A DNA stretch of 64,000 nt from JAXGPP01 sp040766885. Its GTDB lineage: Bacteria > Planctomycetota > Planctomycetia > Pirellulales > Thermoguttaceae. The position numbers were made by a program, and so were the translations under genes. The DNA lies in contig JAXGPP010000003.1 in NCBI GenBank assembly GCA_040766885.1, positions 434,001 to 498,000 on the forward strand, given 5' to 3'. How positions within the stretch are numbered: position 1 is the stretch's first letter; every line of letters begins with the position of its first letter. Of the stretch, positions 8,936-17,518 are shown one piece after another. The notes beneath the pieces were generated by a model. That model was not told where the DNA came from and made no database searches. It saw only the letters and a list, made by a program, of their open reading frames with translations.

Positions 8936-10318
8936 ATGTCTGCTGAGCACGGACGTGCACGAGACGACGCGGCGCCCAACAGCGGCGTGGGGCCGGTCTG
9001 GCTTTCCGACTACGGCCGGGCGTCGAGCGTCCCCTCGCCGGTGAGCCGGATGATGGCGGCCTTCGCCGCCGATTTCCGCGACGAACTGGACATCAATCTC
9101 GGTGTCGGCTACGTCAACGAGCGGACGACTCCGCGCGAAGCGATCCAGGAAGCATTGGCTGCGGTCCTCGCCGATCCGGCCAGGTATCGCTGCGCGCTGA
9201 ACTACGGCGGCCCAGCCGGCTCGCCGAACCTCATCGAGTCGATCGGTCGCTTTCATCTGGAACACGGGCTGGGCGGCCTGACTGAAGATACCCTGGCGCG
9301 GAACCGGATCATCATCGGCCCCAACGGCGCGACCAGCCTGCTTGAGGGACTGGCGCATCTGCTCGCGCCGGGCATCGTGATCACCTCCGATCCCAACTAT
9401 TACATCTACTCGAATTACCTGGAGCGGAAGGGCTTCGAGGTCGTGGCCGTTCCCGAAGACGAGCACGGCCTGGACACCGACCGGATGGATGCGGTTCTTG
9501 AGCGCCTCGGCGAGCGGCAGGACCAGATCCGCTTGTTCTACGTGGTGACGGTCAACAATCCCACGTGCAGCATTCTCAGCAACGCGCGGCGACGCAAGCT
9601 CGTGTCCATCGCGACACGCCTTTCCGAGAAGCTCAATCGGCGCGTCCCGATCGTCTTCGACAAGGCCTACGAGAACCTGATCCACGACTCGGCAGTGGAG
9701 AAGCCCCGCTCGGGCCTGCTGGACGACGAGTTGGGCATCGTCTACGAAATCGGCACGCTGTCGAAGATCCTCGCCCCGGCGCTGCGGATCGGATATCTCA
9801 TCGGTCCACCGAGTTCACTCCTCAATGCCATCGTCGAGCGGACGAGTGACGCGGGGTTCAGCGCACCGCTGGTCACCCAGGAAATAGCCAGCTATCTGCT
9901 CGATCATCACGTGGCCGAGCAGATCGCCCGGGTGAACGCCGGCTATCGCCAGAAAGCTGTGGCCACGCAGTCGTGGATCGACGCCGAACTGGGCCGGTTT
10001 CTTTGCGAGTGCCGCGGCGGCCGGGCGGGGTTCTACTACTACCTGACCTTCCGCGACGTGGAGACCGGCGAAGGCTCGCCGTTCTTCCGCTTTCTTTCGC
10101 GGACGACTGGTGAAGCGGCGATCGACGGTCCCGCCGGCTCGAGAGGCCCGCGGGTCATCTATATTCCCGGCGAGTACTGCGTCCACCCGGCGGGCGAATT
10201 GGTGGCCGCGGGCCGTTGCCAGTTGCGCCTCTCGTACGGCTTCGAGGAACTGCCACGCATCGAGCGAGCCGTGCACCTCCTCCGCGAGGCGGCCGCGTAT
10301 GCCGCGGCTTCAAAGTAG
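8936..10318 (+). CDS. PLP-dependent aminotransferase, class I/II fold
   Basis: Fold-type I pyridoxal-phosphate enzyme of 460 residues. The family signposts are in order: DINLGVGYVNERTTP near the N-terminus, the cofactor-binding loop (IIIGPNGATSLLEGLAHLL), VTVNNPTCSILS in place of the usual NPTG, VFDKAYENLIHD carrying the PLP-nitrogen aspartate, and GTLSKILAPALRIGYLIG with the Schiff-base lysine. It most resembles the aminotransferases related to MocR regulators and 2-aminoadipate aminotransferases, without a DNA-binding domain. The start is ATG 8936, with GGAA upstream; a longer frame from 8849 would overlap the preceding gene. Its amino-donor and acceptor are unknown. Confidence 0.87.
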   Translation: MSAEHGRARDDAAPNSGVGPVWLSDYGRASSVPSPVSRMMAAFAADFRDELDINLGVGYVNERTTPREAIQEALAAVLADPARYRCALNYGGPAGSPNLIESIGRFHLEHGLGGLTEDTLARNRIIIGPNGATSLLEGLAHLLAPGIVITSDPNYYIYSNYLERKGFEVVAVPEDEHGLDTDRMDAVLERLGERQDQIRLFYVVTVNNPTCSILSNARRRKLVSIATRLSEKLNRRVPIVFDKAYENLIHDSAVEKPRSGLLDDELGIVYEIGTLSKILAPALRIGYLIGPPSSLLNAIVERTSDAGFSAPLVTQEIASYLLDHHVAEQIARVNAGYRQKAVATQSWIDAELGRFLCECRGGRAGFYYYLTFRDVETGEGSPFFRFLSRTTGEAAIDGPAGSRGPRVIYIPGEYCVHPAGELVAAGRCQLRLSYGFEELPRIERAVHLLREAAAYAAASK

Positions 10319-10447
10319 GTCCGCGCTCCTCATTCAACTCCGTTTCCCACTCCACCTGCTCATCAGAAGCAAGCCAGTTTGCACGCCGACAGCGCGTCTC
10401 ATAGAATCGCAAGCAGGCGGAAACTGGCAAACTAGACGGAGAAGACC

Positions 10448-12025
10448 ATGGGCGGCAAGGTGCGAATCGCAATAGCGCTGGCAGCGGCCTGGCTGGTGAT
10501 CGGAGCGGCGGCGAATCTCCAGGCAGCCAACCGGCCCGCGTCCAAACCGAGCCTCGGTATCAACCTCAACGGCCCGGCCGACTGGAACACCGAATTGCCC
10601 TTCGTCGACGTCTTCCGCTTCTCGCGTCCCTGGATCAGCCAGCGTGAAGGGCAGCCGTGGGGCAAGGGTTCCGAGTTGGAACTCGACGAGCGCGCCTGGG
10701 TCAAGCGGCTGGAGGCCGACTGCTGGGCGGAGACGCTCTTGTGCACCATCGAAGGAGGTCACTACCCGGCCGGCCGCTATACGGTGCTCTACGACGGCCA
10801 GGGGGAACTCGATGTCTGGAACGCCGCCACAATTGTCGATCGGCGGCCGGGACGCCTCGCGATCGACGTCGATCCGTCGAAAGGAGCTTTTTATCTCAAG
10901 CTGCTCAAGACGGATCCGAACGATTACGTTCGCAACATCCGCGTGATCATGCCCGGCTTCGAAACGACATGGCGGAAGGATCCTTTCCATCCGGCGTTTC
11001 TTGAGCGTTGGCAGGGCGTGACCTGCCTGCGGTTCATGGACTGGATGGAGACCAATGGTTCGGAGATCAGCCGCTGGTCGGAGCGGCCGCGCCTCGACGA
11101 CGCCACCTTCTCCGAACGCGGCGTAGCGGTCGAGATGATGATCGATCTGGCGAATCGCCTGGGGGCCGATCCCTGGTTCTGCATGCCGCACCGGGCCGAC
11201 GACGACTACGTCCGCAACTTCGCTCGATTGGTCCGCCAGCGACTCGACGGCCGTCGCAAGGTGTACGTCGAGTACTCCAACGAAGTCTGGAACGGCCAGT
11301 TCCCGCAAAGCAAGTACGCGGGTGAAGAGGGAATCAAGCTGGGCTTTGCCGAGAAGCCTTGGGAAGCGGCCTGGCGATTCACGGCCCACCGCTCCGTCCA
11401 GATCTTCCGCATCTGGGAAGAGGCGATGGGCGGCCGCGATCGCCTCGTGCGAGTCCTCCCGTCTCAGGCGGCCAACCCCTATGTTTCCGAACGGGTGCTC
11501 GAGTTCCAGGACGCCTACCGCAGCGCTGATGCTTTGGCCATCGCCCCGTATGTTTCGTTCAACATCCCCCAACAAGGCGACGGGCTCACCACTGCCGACG
11601 TTGAACGATGGACCGTCGAGCAGGTCCTCGATCATGTTGAACAGGAGTCGCTCCCCAAAGCGATCGAGTGGATCAAGAGCCAGAGGCAAGTCGCCGACAA
11701 GTACGGGTTAAAGCTGGTGGCCTACGAAGCGGGCCAACACCTGGTGGGCGTGGGCGGCGGCGAGAATAATGAGAAGGTAACTGCGCTCCTGCAGGCCGCC
11801 AACGCTCATCCGCGGATGGGCCAGATCTACGACCAGTATTACGCCGCCTGGACCGAGGCCGGCGGCGACCTGCTCTGCTACTTCTCTTCGGTTGGCCGCT
11901 GGAGCAAGTGGGGCAGTTGGGGCATCCTCGAGCACTACGACGACGATCCGCGGCAATCGCCCAAGTTCATGTCGACGATCCGCTGGGCGAAAGGCCTGGG
12001 GCAAGAGGTTCGCGTGCCGGAATGA
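10448..12025 (+). CDS. secreted TIM-barrel-like (glycoside-hydrolase-type) protein
   Basis: 525 residues with a clear signal peptide (residues 1-26, IALAAAWLVIGAAANLQA). The segment RRKVYVEYSNEVWNGQF has the spacing of the acid/base region in clan GH-A glycoside hydrolases (strand-end Asn-Glu), and a later LKLVAYEAGQHLVG could supply a second glutamate. Similar proteins in planctomycetes are often annotated as cellulose-binding or hypothetical. An ATG at 10448 has GGAG upstream. The next gene begins at the stop codon, so translation is likely coupled. Enzyme activity is an inference from motifs only. Confidence 0.75.
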   Translation: MGGKVRIAIALAAAWLVIGAAANLQAANRPASKPSLGINLNGPADWNTELPFVDVFRFSRPWISQREGQPWGKGSELELDERAWVKRLEADCWAETLLCTIEGGHYPAGRYTVLYDGQGELDVWNAATIVDRRPGRLAIDVDPSKGAFYLKLLKTDPNDYVRNIRVIMPGFETTWRKDPFHPAFLERWQGVTCLRFMDWMETNGSEISRWSERPRLDDATFSERGVAVEMMIDLANRLGADPWFCMPHRADDDYVRNFARLVRQRLDGRRKVYVEYSNEVWNGQFPQSKYAGEEGIKLGFAEKPWEAAWRFTAHRSVQIFRIWEEAMGGRDRLVRVLPSQAANPYVSERVLEFQDAYRSADALAIAPYVSFNIPQQGDGLTTADVERWTVEQVLDHVEQESLPKAIEWIKSQRQVADKYGLKLVAYEAGQHLVGVGGGENNEKVTALLQAANAHPRMGQIYDQYYAAWTEAGGDLLCYFSSVGRWSKWGSWGILEHYDDDPRQSPKFMSTIRWAKGLGQEVRVPE

Positions 12026-12036
12026 CGAGGTTTGTC

Positions 12037-13932
12037 ATGCGTTCCACGGTAATCAGCCTGACCGTCATCCTGTTGATCGTGCCGGCCGCCGCCGCCCGCG
12101 AGTACTCTCCACGAGTTGTGTCGCCGCACAATGCCGACGCCTATAGCATGAAGACCTTCCGCCAGTTTCCCCGCTGGCGCGACCTGGAAGGCGATGCGCT
12201 GGCCTGGGAGGTGTACCGCTACCTGGCCGACACGCGGACCGGCCTCTTCCACATGAACGAGGTGCTCGAAGGGGCCGATACCTTGAGCGAGCACCGCACG
12301 GTCCGCGATCCGGTGAAGATCATCAATGTCTACGGCTACGCCTACTGCGGCATCCTTGGCCCCGTGATGGCCGGCGTGGGCGAAGACATGGGCGTCGGGC
12401 CGACGCGGACGCTCTCGCTCCCCGCGTGGAGCCACGTCGCCTCGGAGTGGTTCTACGACGGCCGGTGGCACTACCTCGATATCGACGTCCGCGCCGTTTT
12501 TCGCCGCGACGACGGCACGCTCGCCTCAATGGACGATGCACGGCGCGATGCCTCACTCTGGAAGGACCGCGGGCCGCTCTTCTTTCCCAACGATCGCCTC
12601 GGGCGGGCCCAGCAGATCTATCGCGAGACCCCCGTGCACCACTACCACGGCTTCAACCAGAGCGGCCACACGATGGACTTCGTACTCCGCCAGGGCGAGA
12701 CGTTCACCCGGTGGTGGAAGCCCGAGGGCGGCCGCTGGCACCACGACGAGATCTACCACACGACCGACTGGCTGCGGAAGCTGATCAAGGAGGAGCCGCG
12801 CGGTCCGAAGCCCAACCACCGGCATTTCACTATCCACAACCACGGCAACGGCCGCTTCGTCTACCGGCCCAACCTCACCGCCGCCTCGAGCGACTTCACC
12901 GATGGCGTATACGACGCCGGCAACGTGCGGCCGGCAGCGGACGGCCTGACGCTCGAACGGCCGGGCGAGGGTTTCGCCGTCTTCGAGGTCCGCAGCCCGT
13001 ACATCATCGTGCCGCTGGTCGGTCGGATGGAGACCACCGACGACGATCGCGAAGCTTCGGTAGTCGAGATCGACGGCGCCGGCTTCTCGCTGGAACTGTC
13101 GCTCGATAATGGGCTGACCTGGCAACCGGTAGAGTCGAAAGGCTCACCCGCAACCGTTGACCTGACGCCGCAAGTCAGCGGCCGCTACGGCTATCTGCTC
13201 AGGATCGGCCTCCAAGGCAAACCGGGCGAGGCGGTCGTCCGTTCGCTCGCCCTGACCACCTGGGTGCAGGTCGCACCGGCCTCGCTGCCTTCGCTGCGGC
13301 GGGGCGTAAACCGGATGGAGTACCGCACCGGCGACCACTGCGGCCTCAACACCCGGGTGCTGGAGATTGCCCCCACCGCGGCCGATCCCGATGACGTCGC
13401 CAAGTATCTTGTCTCGCCGCCCCCTCCGTACGACCCGGCCCAGGCCACCGCCCGGATCCGCGGCGAAATCACCGCCCGTGTCGAGCCGCCGCCGGGCGCC
13501 AGGATCGCCTGGTTCACCGCACAGGGGAGCTTCCGCACGCACCACCGCGAGCAAGCCGCCAAGACGCGAAACACGATGAGCTACGCCGTGGGCGAGCCCG
13601 CCCACTTTCGCGAGATTCACCGCGCGGAGATTCCCACCGACACCAATCACTGGCACTACAATGCCCACGAAGAAGTGAAGCTCGACGCGCCGTCCGATCG
13701 GCTCTTCGTCCGCTATGTGGGCGATCCGGCCCTGAACAACATCCGCATTTATGCCCATTGCCTCGACGATGGCCGGCCGTCGGCCGCGCCGGTGACCATC
13801 ACCCACGCCTGGCGCGAAGGCGGCGAACTCCGGACTCACCGCGTCACGCTCGCCGGCCAGGACAACTACGAAATCAATGTGAGCGGCGAGCCCGAAGACG
13901 AATCCATCGAGCTCGCCGTCCCCAGCCGCTGA
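12037..13932 (+). CDS. secreted transglutaminase-like protein
   Basis: About 630 residues with a signal peptide (MRSTVISLTVILLIVPAAAA). Residues about 90-160 have the layout of a transglutaminase-like papain fold: a cysteine in YGYAYCGILG, a histidine in WSHVASEWFYDGRWHYLDID and the following aspartate. The remainder is beta-rich and looks like carbohydrate- or protein-binding modules, with TWQPVE and NYEINVSGE repeats. The start at ATG 12037 has GAGG seven bases upstream; an alternative ATG 12022 overlaps the stop of the preceding gene (ATGA), so the two genes are coupled either way. Likely acts outside the cytoplasm in polymer or peptide turnover. Confidence 0.75.
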   Translation: MRSTVISLTVILLIVPAAAAREYSPRVVSPHNADAYSMKTFRQFPRWRDLEGDALAWEVYRYLADTRTGLFHMNEVLEGADTLSEHRTVRDPVKIINVYGYAYCGILGPVMAGVGEDMGVGPTRTLSLPAWSHVASEWFYDGRWHYLDIDVRAVFRRDDGTLASMDDARRDASLWKDRGPLFFPNDRLGRAQQIYRETPVHHYHGFNQSGHTMDFVLRQGETFTRWWKPEGGRWHHDEIYHTTDWLRKLIKEEPRGPKPNHRHFTIHNHGNGRFVYRPNLTAASSDFTDGVYDAGNVRPAADGLTLERPGEGFAVFEVRSPYIIVPLVGRMETTDDDREASVVEIDGAGFSLELSLDNGLTWQPVESKGSPATVDLTPQVSGRYGYLLRIGLQGKPGEAVVRSLALTTWVQVAPASLPSLRRGVNRMEYRTGDHCGLNTRVLEIAPTAADPDDVAKYLVSPPPPYDPAQATARIRGEITARVEPPPGARIAWFTAQGSFRTHHREQAAKTRNTMSYAVGEPAHFREIHRAEIPTDTNHWHYNAHEEVKLDAPSDRLFVRYVGDPALNNIRIYAHCLDDGRPSAAPVTITHAWREGGELRTHRVTLAGQDNYEINVSGEPEDESIELAVPSR

Positions 13933-13957
13933 CTTTCATCATTCGTCATTCGCTATT

Positions 13958-14836
13958 TCACGCCACCGCTTCTTTGATCAGCTCCAGCGTCTCATCGATC
14001 TGCTGGGCGCTGCTGAAGCCGATGGTGAAGCAGTGGACCGTGCCCAGGCCGAGGACGTACTTGAGCGAGGCGAGCCGGTCGTCGCGGCTCTTAAACGCTC
14101 CCTCGCCGTAGATCTTCATGCCGATGACGCCGCGGCCATGCTGGTAGATCTTGCGGATGTTCGCGGCAACGTCTTCGGGCGTGCCGTCCATCTTCTCGCC
14201 CGTGTGATTGATCCGCACCAGGTGCACGTCGAGTTCCTGGCAGTCGACGGAATCCACCAGCGGGTCGAAGCCATGGCACGAGACGCCGATGGCACGAGTA
14301 TGCCCCTTGCGCTTCGCATCGAGGAGCACGTCGATCACCGGCCGCATGTCGGCCACCCAACCTTTGCGGGTCATGCAGTGCATGAGCACCGTGTCCAGCG
14401 TCTCGACCCCCAGTTCCTTGCGGAACCGCTCGATGTCGGCCTTTGCCGCTTCGGGCTGCTTGGCCCGGGTCTTGGTCTGGATGAACAGCTCGTCGCGGGG
14501 CAGCGGCTTGATCGCTTCGGCGACCATCTGGTGCGTGCGATAGGCGTCGGCCGTATCGATGTAGCGCAGGCCCCGATCGTAGGCCTCCTGGACCAGTCGC
14601 GAAAAGCTTTCCTGACCCATGTTGCGCTGCTCGCTGCCCCCGACTGTGCCCGTGCCGATCCCCAGCACGGTCGTCTTGATGCCGCTCTTACCAAGCGTGA
14701 CCACGTCGGTGCCGGCAGTGACCTTGATCGGCGGCACCTCTCTGGCCAAGACCGGCGCATACCGCACTCCCACTCCTGCGGCGACAGCAGCGGCGGAACT
14801 ACGGACCAGGAATTCACGACGCGAGAACCGGGACAT
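13958..14836 (-). CDS. aldo/keto reductase, Tat-exported
   Basis: NADPH-dependent carbonyl reductase of the AKR superfamily, 292 residues. ATG 14836 is preceded by AGGAGG at five-base spacing, which decides the start. A Tat signal is present (SRREFLVRSSAAAVAAGVGV). The catalytic tetrad is visible: Asp in YIDTADAYR, Tyr in the same motif, Lys in FIQTKTRAK and His in VLMHCMTRKG. The C-terminal GVSCHGF and IGMKIYGEGAF segments are typical of the planctomycete AKR group. It converges on the transglutaminase-like gene with a 25-base gap and closes the 6.4-14.8 kb metabolic cluster. Confidence 0.9.
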   Translation of the reverse strand: MSRFSRREFLVRSSAAAVAAGVGVRYAPVLAREVPPIKVTAGTDVVTLGKSGIKTTVLGIGTGTVGGSEQRNMGQESFSRLVQEAYDRGLRYIDTADAYRTHQMVAEAIKPLPRDELFIQTKTRAKQPEAAKADIERFRKELGVETLDTVLMHCMTRKGWVADMRPVIDVLLDAKRKGHTRAIGVSCHGFDPLVDSVDCQELDVHLVRINHTGEKMDGTPEDVAANIRKIYQHGRGVIGMKIYGEGAFKSRDDRLASLKYVLGLGTVHCFTIGFSSAQQIDETLELIKEAVA

Positions 14837-14949
14837 GAGAGCCTCCTCGGGCTGGGGGGTCACTGAAAGGGGGGCAAGCCAGTCATCTACTGCCGGATTA
14901 TATTGTCGGCCGTAGACGGATCAAAGCATTCCACGGCGCGTTTGGTTTC

Positions 14950-15105
14950 ATGATGTGCTTTCGCAATCTGAAATCAGAATACCTCAAGGTGAAGTCCAAG
15001 ACCGATTTCTGGTCGGTACACAATCATTACGATCGGATGGTCCAGGAAACCTACTTGTGCCCGGAGTTCGAACGCCGGGTCCTCGGAACTGGATACCGCG
15101 GCTAG
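14950..15105 (+). CDS. short ORF, 51 residues, doubtful
   Basis: An ATG-initiated frame (MMCFRNLKSEYLKVKSKTDF...) ends at TAG 15103-15105. No ribosome-binding site is convincing and no family is recognised. The composition (mixed charged and aromatic residues) is more protein-like than a random frame, so it may be a remnant of a gene that once preceded the methyltransferase. The alternative is non-coding DNA between two divergent genes. Confidence 0.25.
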   Translation: MMCFRNLKSEYLKVKSKTDFWSVHNHYDRMVQETYLCPEFERRVLGTGYRG

Positions 15106-15245
15106 CGACGCGGTGAACCTGAACGGCTGCGTTTCGGCAGTTCAACCCATTGACTACTGGAAAGGGTTTCGGTAATTCGGCGAGGTCCCCGACCGACAGC
15201 CGCCGCGTGACCTGAGTCGTCAGACGCAGCCGGGAGGAGCAGCTC

Positions 15246-16094
15246 TTGTTTGAATTCCTCTGCGAAGTCAATCGCCGCCCGGAACCCTTCTCGGAGTACA
15301 CGGCCCGCGATCTGTGGACCAATGCGCACACCGCGGGAGAGATGCTCGCCCTTCACCTCGACGACGCCGTGGATGCTGCGTCCCGGAATCGCAAGTTCAT
15401 CGGTCACTCTGCCGACTGGATCGGCGCGCATTTCGGCATCGGGCCGGGAGTGAAGGTTGCCGACTTTGGGTGCGGGCCCGGTTTCTATGCGCAGCGCCTG
15501 GCATCGCGGGGCGCGGAAGTGATCGGGATCGACTTTTCCGCCAACTCGCTCTGCTACGCCCGCGACGAAGCAGCACGCGAGGGACTCCGGATCGAGTTCG
15601 TGGAGGCAGACTACCTCGACTTCGAGACCGACCGTCGATTCGACCTCATCATCATGATCATGTGTGACTTCTGCGCCCTCGGCCCGGAACAACGCAGCAC
15701 GCTGCTGCGCCGGTTTCGCTCCTTCCTGGCACCGGGCGGTCGGATCATGCTCGATGTATACTCGCCGGCGATGCTCGACACCCGGAACGAAACAGCCATC
15801 TACGCCCCGAACCTCATGGACGGCTTCTGGTCGTCTGAGCGGTACTTCGGTTTCTTGAACACGTTCAAGTACGAACGGCAGCGCGTCTTGCTCGACAAGT
15901 ACACCATCGTTGAGCGCGATCGAGTCCGTCGTGTTTTCAACTGGTTTCAGTGTTTCACGCCGGCTGATCTTGACAGCGAATTTGCCGCTTGCGGGCTGCG
16001 GGTCGTCGAACGCTGGGGTGACGTCGCCGGCAGCCCGTTCAACCCCGACGCGACCGAGTTCGCCGTCGTTGCCGAGGCAGCCAAAGCGGGCTGA
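15246..16094 (+). CDS. class I SAM-dependent methyltransferase
   Basis: 282 residues starting at TTG 15246, with GGAGGAG six bases upstream; no better ATG exists in frame. Motif I is VADFGCGPGFYAQRLA (about residue 75), motif II GIDFSANSLCYA, and the post-I acidic residue lies in VEADYLDFETDRRFDLI, the standard order of the Rossmann-fold methyltransferases. The C-terminus contains a beta-hairpin rich in aromatic residues (FNWFQCFTPADLDSEF). The substrate is not evident; small-molecule methylation is the usual role of this subgroup. It is on the same strand as the downstream interrupted reductase gene. Confidence 0.87.
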   Translation: MFEFLCEVNRRPEPFSEYTARDLWTNAHTAGEMLALHLDDAVDAASRNRKFIGHSADWIGAHFGIGPGVKVADFGCGPGFYAQRLASRGAEVIGIDFSANSLCYARDEAAREGLRIEFVEADYLDFETDRRFDLIIMIMCDFCALGPEQRSTLLRRFRSFLAPGGRIMLDVYSPAMLDTRNETAIYAPNLMDGFWSSERYFGFLNTFKYERQRVLLDKYTIVERDRVRRVFNWFQCFTPADLDSEFAACGLRVVERWGDVAGSPFNPDATEFAVVAEAAKAG

Positions 16095-16608
16095 CGATGG
16101 GCGCATCCCATAATCGCAGAATCCACAGAGTGTGCCTAAAAGCTGCTTGCTGTAACGAGGTGTGCGTAATTCCGAGGAATGGCGTAAGCCATGAAAACCC
16201 AGTACTACACGGCGGCAAGTCTTGATGGATTCATCGCGACGGAATATGACTCGCTGGACTGGCTCTTCTCTCTGGGTGAGTTGAATGATTCCGGCTATCC
16301 AGAATTCATCGCGGAAGTGGGTGCCAATGGATGCTGCGCAACGCGGAGAAGGTTGCCGAGCAAGCGGGCTCGCCTTGGCCCTACGCTCAACCGGCGTGGA
16401 TATTCTCAAGCCAGAAGATCCCACGGATCGGCGGTGCAGATGTTCGGTTCGTCAGTGGCAATGTGCGCCCGGTTCCTGCCGAAATGCGAGCGGCTGCGGA
16501 TGGCAAGAATATCTGGATCGTTGGAGGCGGTGATCTCGCGGGGCAGTTCTACGGCGCTGGTTTGCTCGATGAATTCATCGTCCAGATCGGCTCGGCCACC
16601 CTTGGGAA

Positions 16609-16616
16609 GGGCAAGC
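16609..16616. repeat. 8-bp target-site duplication, left of IS66
   Basis: The sequence gggcaagc here is repeated exactly at 20376-20383 and flanks the element; 8 bp is the length expected for IS66-family insertion. Confidence 0.93.
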
Positions 16617-16624
16617 GTAAGCGT
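16617..16624. repeat. left terminal inverted repeat of IS66
   Basis: GTAAGCGT, perfectly inverted at 20368-20375 (acgcttac). Beyond position 8 the two ends keep only scattered identity. Confidence 0.9.
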
Positions 16625-16663
16625 ACGTCCAATAGCATCTTGCGTGCCACGGTAGATTGGGGG

Positions 16664-17059
16664 GTGATTGGTGAATCCGGATGGCTTTCGCGGAGATCGA
16701 GCGTGGCGCGGCGGAGCAGCGAGGAGAAGCGGGCGTTCTGGCGGATGGTGATTCAGTTGCAGGGAGAGAGCGGTCTGCCGATCCGGGAGTTCTGCGAGCG
16801 GGAAGGGGTCAGCCAGGCCAGCTTCTTCGCCTGGCGGCGGAAGCTGCGGCAGGGTGCGCCGGCAGCCGAACGCCACCCTCCACTCGAGAAGAACCACGCA
16901 GAGGATTCGCCACGTCTGGTTCCGGTGCGGCTGCTGGAAACCAAGGGGGCGGCTGCCGTGGAGGTGGTTTCGCCGAGCGGGCTGGTGCTTCGGGTCCACG
17001 ACGATGCGGGGACGGAGAACGTCCGGCGGGTCCTGCACCTGGTGCATGAAATCGCTTGA
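16664..17059 (+). CDS. tnpA: IS66 accessory protein TnpA (helix-turn-helix)
   Basis: A small protein needed for IS66 transposition together with TnpB and the TnpC transposase. The frame contains RAFWRMVIQLQGESGLPIRE followed by FCEREGVSQASFFAWRRKL, the characteristic helix-turn-helix of IS66 Orf1. GTG 16664 gives 131 residues; GTG 16703 is an alternative. The frame is open upstream into the interrupted reductase gene, so a fusion transcript could be made but is unlikely to matter. The C-terminal part (VVSPSGLVLRV..., VRRVLHLVHE) is also typical. Confidence 0.85.
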   Translation: MIGESGWLSRRSSVARRSSEEKRAFWRMVIQLQGESGLPIREFCEREGVSQASFFAWRRKLRQGAPAAERHPPLEKNHAEDSPRLVPVRLLETKGAAAVEVVSPSGLVLRVHDDAGTENVRRVLHLVHEIA

Positions 17060-17067
17060 GGGGGCTC

Positions 17068-17433
17068 ATGTTCCATGTTCCTCGGCAGGTGAAGATCTTC
17101 GTGGCCCTCGATCCGGTCGATATGCGGCGGGGCTTCGACGGCCTGTCGGCCCTGGTACAAGAAACCCTGGAACAGGATCCGCTCTCGGGCCATTTGTTCC
17201 TGTTCCGCAATCGCCGCCGCGATCGGGTGAAGCTGCTCTTCTGGGACGGCGACGGCTACGCCCTTTTCTACAAGCGGCTGGCCCGCGGCACCTTCGAACT
17301 GCCCGTGCCGCAGGATCCGCAGTCGCCGGCGATCGAGATCCGCGGCAGCGAGCTTTCGATGCTGCTTGACGGCATCCAACTTGAGGGCCGCCGGCGTCGG
17401 CTGCGTTACGAACGGCCAGCGGTGTCCGCCTGA
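17068..17433 (+). CDS. tnpB: IS66 accessory protein TnpB
   Basis: 121 residues starting at ATG 17068 with GAGGGG just upstream, nine bases after the tnpA stop. The family core is clear: VKIFVALDPVDMRRGFDGLS, then LFLFRNRRRDRVKLLFWDGDGYALFYKRL. TnpB assists transposition of IS66 elements; its biochemical role is not settled. No sign of damage. Confidence 0.93.
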   Translation: MFHVPRQVKIFVALDPVDMRRGFDGLSALVQETLEQDPLSGHLFLFRNRRRDRVKLLFWDGDGYALFYKRLARGTFELPVPQDPQSPAIEIRGSELSMLLDGIQLEGRRRRLRYERPAVSA

Positions 17434-17518
17434 GGGGTGTGTCAAGCGGGGCTGTTTCGGCTGGCGGCCCTGGGGTAGCCTGAAGCACTGCCCTTGACAG
17501 CCCTTCAGGAGACGCCCG

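Noticed and set aside
15102..16424. A 440-codon open frame on the minus strand opposite the methyltransferase
   Set aside because: The methyltransferase frame has clear SAM-binding motifs; the antisense frame has none.
16331..16663. Fusion of the DHFR-like fragment with IS66 TnpA as one protein
   Set aside because: The frame is open across the left IS66 end by chance; TnpA has a start codon inside the element and the boundary is fixed by the inverted repeat and target duplication.
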